From CAYZZU01 sp964483105 (GTDB taxonomy: Bacteria; CG2-30-53-67): DNA of 23,057 nucleotides. Shown piece after piece: positions 14,338 to 21,457 of the stretch; within the stretch, counting starts at the first letter, position 1, and each line of letters begins with the position of its first letter. A model generated the notes under the pieces. The model saw only the letters and a program-made list of their open reading frames with translations. It had not been told where the DNA came from and ran no database searches. Location of the stretch: contig CAYZZU010000035.1 of assembly GCA_964483105.1 (NCBI GenBank), forward strand, positions 1-23,057. The letters run 5' to 3'. The translations under genes and the position numbers were made by a program.

Positions 14338-14823
14338 ATGGGATTACTGGAACAGAAACTGCCGTCGAATGTTTTTTTCACCCGGCTTGATCAGTTGACC
14401 CTGCGGTGGGGGCTTAAGAATTCTCTCTGGTATCTGCTCTTTGCGACAGCCTGCTGTGCCATCGAGCTGATGCAGACGGGTATGTCGAGATACGATTTTG
14501 ACCGATTCGGTATGATCCCGAGGGCGACGCCCCGTCAGTCCGATCTGATGATCGTGGCCGGAACCGTAACCTATAAGATGGCCCTTCGGATCAAACGGCT
14601 CTACGAGCAGATGCCGGAGCCGAAGTACGTGATTTCCATGGGGAGTTGCGCCAACTGCGGAGGGGGGTTCGTGCACAGCTACTCCGTGCTGAACGGCGTG
14701 GACAGGATCATCCCCGTGGATGTCTATGTGCCGGGGTGTCCGCCGAAACCCGAGGCCCTGCTGGAAGGATGTCTGAAGCTGATGGAGAAGATCGACGCGC
14801 AGCCGAGGCTGACTGTATCGTAG
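14338..14823 (+). CDS. nuoB: NADH-quinone oxidoreductase subunit B
   Basis: The Q-module subunit (PSST) that holds cluster N2, the [4Fe-4S] centre that reduces quinone. The four ligands are the tandem Cys39-Cys40 in FATACCAIE, Cys104 in MGSCANCGGG and Cys134 in VPGCPPKPE. The length of 161 residues is typical. The ATG at 14338 has GGAGG at 14328-14332; a TTG at 14326 inside that site is not the start. It follows nuoA after the palindromic element, an unusually long gap (158 bp) for this gene pair, and precedes nuoC. Confidence 0.97.
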   Translation: MGLLEQKLPSNVFFTRLDQLTLRWGLKNSLWYLLFATACCAIELMQTGMSRYDFDRFGMIPRATPRQSDLMIVAGTVTYKMALRIKRLYEQMPEPKYVISMGSCANCGGGFVHSYSVLNGVDRIIPVDVYVPGCPPKPEALLEGCLKLMEKIDAQPRLTVS

Positions 14824-14879
14824 GCCGTCCGGTTGCGCGGAAGACCCGCGATAGGCGGTTCGGAGGGGAGAAAAGCCGG

Positions 14880-15350
14880 ATGGATCGATTCAATCAGATT
14901 GTTGAAGGGGTAAGGATCCGATTTCCCGAATATCTCCTGCACGTGGAAGAGGAGGCGCCGATTCCGGTCCTTCGGGTGGATCGGCGGAGGGTGGTTCCGA
15001 GCCTTTCTTTCCTTTGTGAAGCGTTCTCTTTCGAGTCTCTGATGTGTGAAACGGCGTCCGATCGTGGTGAGGTTTTCGTGATGATCTATCATCTCTTTTC
15101 AACCCGGAACCGGATGAAGCTGGTTGTGAAGACCGAACTGCCCCGGGAAGACCCGGTGGTGGAGACGGCGGAGGAAATCTGGCGGGCCGCGAACTGGTAT
15201 GAACGGGAGATTTATGATCTTTTCGGAATCGAGTTCATCGGACACAGCGATCTGACCCGGATTCTGCTCCCACCCGATTGGGAGGGACACCCGCTTCGCA
15301 AGGATTACCGTCCGGCGCCGGAGTATCACGGGATGAAGATCGAATGGTGA
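14880..15350 (+). CDS. nuoC: NADH-quinone oxidoreductase subunit C
   Basis: Peripheral Q-module subunit (30-kDa equivalent) that packs against NuoD. The 156 residues end in the family signature WYEREIYDLFGIEFIGH followed by DLTRILLPPDWEGHPLRKDY near residues 111-148. ATG 14880 is chosen because GGAGGGG lies 11 bases upstream and the MDRFNQIVEGVRIRFP opening is typical; the frame is open farther upstream but overlaps nuoB. It is not fused to NuoD, unlike the E. coli NuoCD. The nuoC-nuoD gap is 35 bp. Confidence 0.96.
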   Translation: MDRFNQIVEGVRIRFPEYLLHVEEEAPIPVLRVDRRRVVPSLSFLCEAFSFESLMCETASDRGEVFVMIYHLFSTRNRMKLVVKTELPREDPVVETAEEIWRAANWYEREIYDLFGIEFIGHSDLTRILLPPDWEGHPLRKDYRPAPEYHGMKIEW

Positions 15351-15385
15351 CGGCTGCATAAAAAATTCATCCGCCGAGTAGGACC

Positions 15386-16516
15386 ATGGTAACAACACGA
15401 TCGACATTGCGCACGCAGGAGATGCTCCTGAACATGGGGCCCCATCACCCGAGCACGCACGGCGTGCTCCGGCTGATTCTCCGCTTGGACGGGGAGGTGG
15501 TGGAGGATGTTTTCCCCGATGTGGGATACCTTCACCGGGGGATCGAAAAGATCGGCGAGGGGCTGACCTATCCGCAGTTGATCCCCTATACAGATCGGGT
15601 GGAGTATCTGGCCTCGATGAATGTGAATCACCTCTACTGCATGGCCGTGGAAGAACTGGCCGGAATCGAGGTGCCGGAACGGGCCGAGTATATCCGGGTC
15701 ATCATGGCTGAGCTGAACCGGATTATCAGTCACATCATTGCCTGCGGCGCCCTGGCCATGGATATCGGAGCTTTCACCCCCTTTCTGCACGGTGTGGTTG
15801 AGCGGGAGAAAGTAAACGATCTCTTCGAAATGACCTGCGGGCAGCGGCTGACCTACAACTACATGCGGATCGGCGGGGTCTCAATGGATCTGCCCGAGGG
15901 GTTCGAGAAGAAGACCCGGGAGTTTCTCTCCGAGATGGAACGGCGATGGGACGAGATCAATGAACTGATCTCCTGCAATGAGATTTTTGTCCAGCGACTG
16001 GCCAACGTGGCTGTCCTGAATCGAAAGGATGCCTTCAGCTATAACATCACCGGTCCGAATCTCCGGGCAAGCGGAGTGGACTGGGATCTCAGACGGGATG
16101 AGTCTTATTCGGTGTATGACCGTTTCGACTTTGACGTGCCTGTGGGGACCGGAGAGCGGGGAACGGTGGGGGATTGCTATGATCGTTACATGATGCGGGT
16201 CCGTGAGGTCTACGAGAGTCTGCGGATTGTCCGTCAGGCCCTGGACACCCTTCCGGAAGGGGAAATCAGGGCGAAGGTTCCGAAGGTCCTCAGGCCTCCG
16301 GTGGGAGAGGTCTTTACACGGGCGGAGAACCCGCGGGGGGAGATGGCGGTCTACATCGAAAGCGACGGATCGGCCAGACCCTACCGGATCAAGTTCAAGA
16401 CCCCTTCGTTCAATTCCCTGGGTGTGTTCAACCGGATCTGCAGGGGACACATGCTTTCGGACCTGGTGGCGGTCATCGGGAGCTTTGATATCGTACTCCC
16501 CGAGGTGGACCGGTAG
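15386..16516 (+). CDS. nuoD: NADH-quinone oxidoreductase subunit D
   Basis: The 49-kDa-type Q-module subunit, related to the large subunit of NiFe hydrogenases, forming the quinone pocket with NuoB. The N-terminal GPHHPSTHGVLR (His20, His21, His25) belongs to the quinone-binding loop. GYLHRGIEKI, the CGQRLTYNYMRIGG stretch and the C-terminal KFKTPSFNSLGVFNRI...DLVAVIGSFDIVLPEVDR are family hallmarks. As in other true NuoD proteins, the hydrogenase NiFe cysteine pairs are not kept. Length is 376 residues, normal for an unfused NuoD. The next gene is nuoH, 13 bp on, with no nuoE, nuoF or nuoG between. Confidence 0.97.
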   Translation: MVTTRSTLRTQEMLLNMGPHHPSTHGVLRLILRLDGEVVEDVFPDVGYLHRGIEKIGEGLTYPQLIPYTDRVEYLASMNVNHLYCMAVEELAGIEVPERAEYIRVIMAELNRIISHIIACGALAMDIGAFTPFLHGVVEREKVNDLFEMTCGQRLTYNYMRIGGVSMDLPEGFEKKTREFLSEMERRWDEINELISCNEIFVQRLANVAVLNRKDAFSYNITGPNLRASGVDWDLRRDESYSVYDRFDFDVPVGTGERGTVGDCYDRYMMRVREVYESLRIVRQALDTLPEGEIRAKVPKVLRPPVGEVFTRAENPRGEMAVYIESDGSARPYRIKFKTPSFNSLGVFNRICRGHMLSDLVAVIGSFDIVLPEVDR

Positions 16517-16529
16517 GAGGAATCGATCC

Positions 16530-17618
16530 ATGAATTCAAGCAGCGTGTGGTTCGCGGGATATCTGGAACGATCCTTTCACCTTTCGCCCACGACGGCGGC
16601 CGTTCTCGCCTTGGTGATCGGAGCGGGACTCTGCACGGCCCTGATTCCGATCATTCCGGGGTTCGGGAGTTATCTCGAGAGGAAGGTTTCCGCCGACCTG
16701 CAGCAGCGGATCGGGCCGAACCGGACGGGGTTCCTCCCCTTCGGCATCATGCAGATTCTGGCGGACGGGATCAAGACCCTCCAGAAGGAGGACCTGATCC
16801 CGGATCGGGCGGACCGGTTTTTGTTCAGGACGGCGCCCTATATCTGCATTACCGGCGTCTTTTCCTGTTTCGCGGCAATCCCGTTCACCGAATACGGCGC
16901 CCTGTCCGATCTGAATATCGGCGTCTATTATATCCTCTGTGTCTCCTCGCTCATGGCCGTGGGAATCGTCCTGGCGGGCTGGTCCTCCAACAGTAAGTGG
17001 ACCCTTCTGGGGGGGATCCGTTCGGCCGGGCAGATGGTCAGTTATGAGATTCCGATCGCCCTGTCCGTGGTGACCGTGACCATGCTCCTGGGGACACTGG
17101 ATCTCGCGGAGATTACGGCGGCCCAGAAAGGCGGGTGGAATATCGGGTTCTGGAACAGCAATCTCTTCATTACCCTCTCCTTCCCGGTTTACTGGATCGC
17201 GGCGCTGGCCGAATGCAACCGGACCCCCTTTGATCTTCCGGAGGCCGAGTCGGAACTGGTGGCGGGATACTTTACCGAATACAGCGGGCTCCGGTTCTCC
17301 TTCTTTGCCATCGCGGAATACGCGGAGATGTTCGTGGTTTCCGCCCTCGCGGTGGTGCTCTACTTCGGCGGGTTCTATCTCCCCTTCGAGAGCCGGATTC
17401 CATTCCTGAGCGGTCTTTCCGGTGGGTGGATCGCCCTGGTTCACTTCGCCGTCTTTCAGATCAAGGTCTGGTGCCTGATCTTTCTCATGATCTGGATCCG
17501 TTGGACCCTTCCGCGATTCCGGGTGGATCAGTTAATGGATCTCTGCTGGAAGGTCCTCCTTCCGGTTGCCTTTTTCAATTTCATCGGGTCGGCCTGCTGG
17601 ATGGCCCTGAGAGGATAG
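16530..17618 (+). CDS. nuoH: NADH-quinone oxidoreductase subunit H
   Basis: Membrane subunit (ND1 equivalent) that links the Q-module to the proton-pumping arm and lines the quinone channel. The 362 residues form about eight transmembrane helices. Key motifs are SYLERKVSADLQQRIGPNRT (Glu50-Arg51-Lys52), GIMQILADGIKTLQKEDLIP, and AECNRTPFDLPEAESELVAG followed by YFTEYSGLRF near residues 228-260, with the conserved acidic loop. ATG 16530 has TAGGAGGAA nine bases upstream, which fixes the start despite a longer open frame overlapping nuoD. The spacing of 13 bp after nuoD and 11 bp before nuoI indicates a single transcript. Confidence 0.97.
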   Translation: MNSSSVWFAGYLERSFHLSPTTAAVLALVIGAGLCTALIPIIPGFGSYLERKVSADLQQRIGPNRTGFLPFGIMQILADGIKTLQKEDLIPDRADRFLFRTAPYICITGVFSCFAAIPFTEYGALSDLNIGVYYILCVSSLMAVGIVLAGWSSNSKWTLLGGIRSAGQMVSYEIPIALSVVTVTMLLGTLDLAEITAAQKGGWNIGFWNSNLFITLSFPVYWIAALAECNRTPFDLPEAESELVAGYFTEYSGLRFSFFAIAEYAEMFVVSALAVVLYFGGFYLPFESRIPFLSGLSGGWIALVHFAVFQIKVWCLIFLMIWIRWTLPRFRVDQLMDLCWKVLLPVAFFNFIGSACWMALRG

Positions 17619-17629
17619 GGAGTCACCGG

Positions 17630-18250
17630 ATGTTGAACCTGTTCAAACAGTCCCTGGAGATCATCCGTACCTCGCTGATCGGGATGAAGATCACCGGAAG
17701 GTATCTCAAGCCGGGGACCGAAGTGACCCGTGAGTATCCGGAGACGCCGGTCCTCACTTTTGAACGAACCCGCGGGCGGATGAATGTGACCCTGGAAAAA
17801 TGCACCGCCTGTACCCTGTGTGCAAAGACCTGTCCCGTCGAGTGCATCACCATTGAGACGGAAAAAAAGCTGGAAGGGAAGGGGAAGCGGGCCGTCCGGT
17901 TCGTGATCGATTTTTCGCGGTGTATGTTTTGCGGACTTTGTGTGGAGGCGTGCCCCACACGGGCACTTCATCACACGCGGAAATGTGACTTCTCCTCCTT
18001 TGAGCGGGAGGCGCTGGTCGAGGATTTCGGCCTGGGGTTCTACAGCGGGGGAGAAGAGGCAGAGGCTCAGAGGGATAAAGGCACGGAGGTAAAGGCAGGA
18101 TCAAAGGCGAAAAGCATTGACCACGGGGAACACCTGTCTGCGTGCGGTTCGCCCGCACAGGCAGGCGGGGAGACACGTGGGGAACCAACGTCCCCCCTCA
18201 CCTCAATCCTCTCCCCAAGGGGAGAGGAGGAAACATCCTCGGGGCCGTGA
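17630..18250 (+). CDS. nuoI: NADH-quinone oxidoreductase subunit I with repeat-encoded C-terminal tail
   Basis: Peripheral subunit (TYKY) with two [4Fe-4S] clusters, N6a and N6b, feeding electrons to N2. Ligands are Cys58, Cys61, Cys64, Cys68 in CTACTLCAKTCP and Cys98, Cys101, Cys104, Cys108 in CMFCGLCVEACP. The family core ends near residue 138 (EDFGLGFYSG). Residues 139-206 are low-complexity and are encoded by CACGGAG, CTGTCTG and CCTCTCCCC repeats. The tail motif SPLTSILSPRGEEE is the translation of the last type. The start has only GGGAG about seven bases upstream. The functional core looks intact; whether the tail is kept or removed is not known. Confidence 0.95.
   Translation: MLNLFKQSLEIIRTSLIGMKITGRYLKPGTEVTREYPETPVLTFERTRGRMNVTLEKCTACTLCAKTCPVECITIETEKKLEGKGKRAVRFVIDFSRCMFCGLCVEACPTRALHHTRKCDFSSFEREALVEDFGLGFYSGGEEAEAQRDKGTEVKAGSKAKSIDHGEHLSACGSPAQAGGETRGEPTSPLTSILSPRGEEETSSGP
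18098..18180. repeat. CACGGAG-type repeat interrupted by a palindrome
   Basis: The left part (GGATCAAAGGCGAAAAGCAT, TGACCACGGGGAACA) and the right part (GGGGAGACACGTGGGGAA) align with the single uninterrupted copy at 6502-6583. Here they are separated at AACA by about 33 bases forming the palindrome at 18133-18165. All of it lies within the nuoI reading frame. Confidence 0.65.
18133..18165. repeat. CTGTCTG palindromic repeat nested in another repeat
   Basis: The left arm CCTGTCTGCGTGCGG (18133-18147) pairs with CCGCACAGGCAGG (18153-18165) around TTCGC, with a two-base bulge and one mismatch. It is the same unit type as 10495-10536. Confidence 0.7.
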
Positions 18251-18296
18251 ATTTGCTCCTTCTCCCCGTTGGGGGAGAAGGTTGGGATGAGGGGGG
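18192..18296. repeat. CCTCTCCCC inverted-repeat element at the nuoI-nuoJ junction
   Basis: Outer arms 18192-18216 and 18272-18296 match as inverted repeats at 21 of 25 positions. Each arm also forms its own perfect hairpin: CCTCTCCCC (18208-18216) with GGGGAGAGG (18219-18227) around AA, and CCTTCTCCCC (18258-18267) with GGGGAGAAGG (18272-18281) around GTTG. So one large or two small stems are possible. Elements of this kind (CCTCACCC...CTCTCCCC) are common dispersed repeats in bacteria. The nuoI stop (18248-18250) lies in the middle. A GCTGAAAGCTGA stretch follows at 18306-18317, just before the nuoJ ribosome site. Confidence 0.8.
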
Positions 18297-18325
18297 CAAT
18301 CTGACCGCTGAAAGCTGAGGGATCC

Positions 18326-18853
18326 ATGGAACTGAAGGAAATCATCTTTCTCCTGCTGGTTATGATAACGATTGTTTCCGCCTGGATGGTGGTCTCTCTG
18401 AAGAATATCATCCATGCGGCCTTCGCCCTTTTGATCACCTTCTTCGGTGTGGGGGGGCTCTTCGTCTATCTGAGCGCCGATTTCCTGGCGGCGACCCAGA
18501 TTTTGATCTATATCGGAGGCGTGATGATCCTGGTTCTCTTCGCCATCATGCTGTCGGAGAAGGTATACAACGTGACTTTTTTCCATCCATCCAAGATTCT
18601 TCCGGCAATCCTGACGCTGGGCGCGATCCCCTATATCCTGATCCGGGTGGTGCTGGAAACGCCGTGGCGGGAACGGACCGGTGCCGTGTCACTCATGAGG
18701 CCTACGACCGAGACCCTGGGGCGTCTTCTGCTGCACGATTATATGTTTCCCTTCGAGGTGATCTCGATTCTTCTTCTGGCCGCCCTGGTGGGAGCCGTGG
18801 TCCTGATCCGCAAGGAGGTCGGCCGGAAACGGATGGAGGGAAAGGGACGATGA
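18326..18853 (+). CDS. nuoJ: NADH-quinone oxidoreductase subunit J
   Basis: Membrane subunit (ND6 equivalent) of the proton-pumping arm, 175 residues with five predicted transmembrane helices. Helix 3 holds the conserved segment ATQILIYIGGVMILVLFAIM with the pi-bulge glycine-rich YIGGVM. MELKEIIFLLLVMITIVSAW begins the first helix. The ATG has GAGGG about six bases upstream, directly after the repeat cluster that separates it from nuoI by 75 bp. Its TGA overlaps the nuoK ATG (ATGA), so these two are coupled. Confidence 0.96.
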   Translation: MELKEIIFLLLVMITIVSAWMVVSLKNIIHAAFALLITFFGVGGLFVYLSADFLAATQILIYIGGVMILVLFAIMLSEKVYNVTFFHPSKILPAILTLGAIPYILIRVVLETPWRERTGAVSLMRPTTETLGRLLLHDYMFPFEVISILLLAALVGAVVLIRKEVGRKRMEGKGR

Positions 18854-19155
18854 TCTCGCTTCAGAGTTACCTGGTGATCGGTGTGATCCTGTTTGCCTTC
18901 GGGATGTTCGGGATTCTCACGCGGAAGAACGCGATCAGCGTGCTTTTGGGCTTCGAGCTGATTATGAACGCGGCCGGGCTGAATTTCGCGGCCTTTTCCC
19001 ATTTCACGGATCGTACGATTCACGGTCAGGTCGTGACCCTCTTCATCATCGCCCTGGCCGCGGCCGAATCGGTGGTGATACTGGCCCTGATCATTGCCGT
19101 GTACCAGAAGATGAACACGGTTCAGATTGATGAAATTGATTCCCTGAAGGGATAA
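18850..19155 (+). CDS. nuoK: NADH-quinone oxidoreductase subunit K
   Basis: Small membrane subunit (ND4L equivalent), 101 residues and three transmembrane helices. Glu36 in LLGFELIMNAAGLNF and Glu73 in ALAAAESVVILALI correspond to the two membrane glutamates needed for proton pumping in E. coli NuoK (Glu36, Glu72). ATG 18850 overlaps the nuoJ stop by four bases and gives the standard family length; the frame is open farther upstream but that is nuoJ overlap. A 42-bp gap leads to nuoL. Confidence 0.97.
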   Translation: MISLQSYLVIGVILFAFGMFGILTRKNAISVLLGFELIMNAAGLNFAAFSHFTDRTIHGQVVTLFIIALAAAESVVILALIIAVYQKMNTVQIDEIDSLKG

Positions 19156-19197
19156 CCGTTTCATTGAGTTGTCTTTGCTTTTGGAAAGGAACCGATC

Positions 19198-21306
19198 ATG
19201 AAGTTCAACCCGTTGACGCATCCAGCCTGGCCTCTCATCATCCTGTTGCTGCCTTTCGCCGCCTCCGTGGTCCAGCTCTTCTTCGGGAAGCGACTTCCCA
19301 GGAGCGGGGACTGGGTCTCCACCGCGGCCATTCTGGGGGCCTTTCTCCTCTCCCTCTTCATTGGATGGGAGGTGCTGGGACAGGGGGATCCGCACTTCCG
19401 GTACGAGGCGGAGGTTGTTTGGCTCTCCTTCGGGAAGACCACCGTGACCATGGGCGTCCTGGTGGACAACCTGACGGTGATCATGTTGATCCTGGTGACC
19501 GGGATCGCCTCATGCGTCCATTTCTTTTCTATGTTCTACATGCAGGGGGACCGCGGATATCATAGGTACTTCGCCTATCTTTCCTTCTTCTGTTTCTCCA
19601 TGCTCGGGATTGTGGTCTCCGGGAATCTCCTGATGACCTACATGTTCTGGGAGCTGGTCGGCTTTGCCTCCTACTCCCTGATCGGGTTCTGGTTTGAACG
19701 GGGGGCTGCGGCCGAGGCACAGAAGAAGGCCTTCGTGGTCAACCGGATCGGAGACGTCGGTTTCCTGATCGGCCTGATGATTATTTTCCATACGGTGGGG
19801 GATTTCCGTTTGAGCCGGATCTCCGACGCGATCGCGCTCGGGGTCTTTGACGGGAAGACTCTTTTTTTCGGGATTCCCCTGCTGACGGCGGCGGGAATCG
19901 GGATTTTTCTGGGCGCCATGGGAAAATCGGCCCAGTTCCCTCTTCACGTCTGGCTGCCGGATGCCATGGAGGGCCCCACTACGGCCAGTTCCCTGATCCA
20001 CGCTGCGACCATGGTGGCCGCCGGGGTTTATCTGACCGCGCGGATCTTCCCGATTCTGACTCCGGAGGCATTGACCTTCGCCGCCTATGTGGGGTCGGTG
20101 ACCGCCTTCATGGCCGCCACCATCGCCGTGGTGCAGCGGGACATCAAGAAGGTCCTGGCTTATTCCACGATCAGCCAGCTTGGATACATGATGCTGGGCC
20201 TCGGGGCGGGGGGATATACGGCGGGACTTTCGCATCTCTTTACCCATGCCTTTTTCAAGTGTCTCCTCTTTCTCTGCGCGGGGAGCGTGATCCACGCTCT
20301 CCATACGCAGGATCTGTTTGAGATGGGGGGACTGCGAAAGAAAATGCCCGTGACCTTTGCGACCATGCTGATGGGTACCCTTGCCATCTCCGGCGTTCCC
20401 TTTTTCTCCGGCTTTATCAGTAAGGATGCCATTCTGACTCAGGCCTATCTCCATTATCTGGAAGGACCGGGCGCGGCGCGGTTGATCCCCTTCGCGCTCG
20501 GGATGGTGGCCGCGGTTCTGACGGCCTTCTACATGTTCCGGCTGATCTTTCTGACCTTCTTTGGAACTCCACGCGATCCGGAGCGATTCGGGCATGCCCA
20601 TGAATCCCCTCCGCTCGCGACGGTTCCGCTGATGATTCTCGCCCTCTTCACCTTCGGTTTTTTCTGGAGCGGGAAGGTCACTCTGCCAATCCCGGGGCAC
20701 ACCGTCGAGGCGCAGGTACGGTTTGTCCGGGAGGGATGGCTGGAACACCTGGTGGTTCCGCCGCCTCCGCCGGTTTCGGTTCCGAACACTCATTCAGGGG
20801 TTGTCCCGGTTCAAAGTGACGAGACGGTTCACGCGGAACGGGTCCACGCAAAGGCCCATGAGACGGTGAGTCTTCTTTCCCTCCTTGCGGCCGGGTTCGG
20901 GATCCTGTTTGCCTGGTTGACCTATCTCAAGGGGATTATTTCCGCCGGCGCGGTCCGGAGATGGTTCAAACCGGTTGCGGTCTTTCTGGACAATCTCTGG
21001 TACGTCGATCGCTTCTATAACGGCGTGATCGCGCCAGGGGTCCATCGGTGGAATGCGGCGGTCTTCCGGTTCGACCGGACCATTGTGGACGGTCTGGTCA
21101 ACGGGACCGCCTGCGGAGGAGAGTGGTGCGGCCGGTTTGTGGGATCCTTCGACCGGGTCGTCATCGACGGTCTGGTCAATGGGACCTCTCTCTTGTCCCA
21201 TGCCCTCGGGCGGCAGTTCAGCCGCCTTCAGACGGGCCAGATTCAGGGATATGTCTTTTTAGGGATCCTGGCGCTTTGTCTGTATGTCGTGATCGGCGTC
21301 ATGTGA
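19198..21306 (+). CDS. nuoL: NADH-quinone oxidoreductase subunit L
   Basis: Antiporter-like proton-pumping subunit (ND5 equivalent) at the distal end of the membrane arm, with the long lateral helix. The 702 residues exceed the 613 of E. coli. Motifs include MFWELVGFASYSLIGFW, FVVNRIGDVGF, LPDAMEGPTTASSLIHAATM with the conserved proton-channel Lys/His surroundings, and AYSTISQLGYMMLG. The extra length lies in the C-terminal part: a proline-rich loop VVPPPPPVSVP near residue 520, and a duplicated segment FDRTIVDGLVNGT (625-637) / FDRVVIDGLVNGT (651-663) before SRLQTGQIQGYVF. Start supported by AAAGGAA upstream. Confidence 0.96.
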   Translation: MKFNPLTHPAWPLIILLLPFAASVVQLFFGKRLPRSGDWVSTAAILGAFLLSLFIGWEVLGQGDPHFRYEAEVVWLSFGKTTVTMGVLVDNLTVIMLILVTGIASCVHFFSMFYMQGDRGYHRYFAYLSFFCFSMLGIVVSGNLLMTYMFWELVGFASYSLIGFWFERGAAAEAQKKAFVVNRIGDVGFLIGLMIIFHTVGDFRLSRISDAIALGVFDGKTLFFGIPLLTAAGIGIFLGAMGKSAQFPLHVWLPDAMEGPTTASSLIHAATMVAAGVYLTARIFPILTPEALTFAAYVGSVTAFMAATIAVVQRDIKKVLAYSTISQLGYMMLGLGAGGYTAGLSHLFTHAFFKCLLFLCAGSVIHALHTQDLFEMGGLRKKMPVTFATMLMGTLAISGVPFFSGFISKDAILTQAYLHYLEGPGAARLIPFALGMVAAVLTAFYMFRLIFLTFFGTPRDPERFGHAHESPPLATVPLMILALFTFGFFWSGKVTLPIPGHTVEAQVRFVREGWLEHLVVPPPPPVSVPNTHSGVVPVQSDETVHAERVHAKAHETVSLLSLLAAGFGILFAWLTYLKGIISAGAVRRWFKPVAVFLDNLWYVDRFYNGVIAPGVHRWNAAVFRFDRTIVDGLVNGTACGGEWCGRFVGSFDRVVIDGLVNGTSLLSHALGRQFSRLQTGQIQGYVFLGILALCLYVVIGVM

Positions 21307-21439
21307 TGATTCCGCATGCCTTCAGTCAACCTCTGAAGGGACGTGGAATCATGTTGTTTAAGAACCTCAGGTAAACAGGATGAAGGCGGAAAAGTGAACG
21401 GGTTTTCCCTTCAGTCCTCAACCTGCATGCCTGAATCAT
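21306..21439. repeat. 134-bp imperfect palindrome between nuoL and nuoM
   Basis: Outer arms: ATGATTCCGCATGC (21306-21319) and GCATGCCTGAATCAT (21425-21439), 13 of 15 aligned. Inner arms: CTGAAGGGA (21333-21341) and TCCCTTCAG (21406-21414), perfect and concentric with the outer ones. A central TGTTTA (21355-21360) / TAAACA (21372-21377) pair lies inside. A competing local hairpin is CCTTCAG / CTGAAGG (21319-21339). It fills nearly the entire 151-bp gap and contains no convincing gene. Confidence 0.7.
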
Positions 21440-21457
21440 TCCTGGAGAGAATGCGAA

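Noticed and set aside
14646..14879. Longer nuoC reading frame overlapping nuoB
   Set aside because: The upstream part is a shadow of nuoB; the family N-terminus and ribosome site place the start at 14880.
16203..16529. Longer nuoH reading frame overlapping nuoD
   Set aside because: Arginine- and serine-rich shadow of nuoD; TAGGAGG and the family N-terminus fix the start at 16530.
18098..18296. Repeat cluster as a CRISPR array
   Set aside because: Units differ from each other and lack regular spacers; they are nested palindromes of dispersed repeat type.
19510..20793. 427-residue minus-strand open frame inside nuoL
   Set aside because: Composition rich in His, Gly, Arg and Gln, typical of an antisense shadow of a hydrophobic membrane gene; nuoL is certain.
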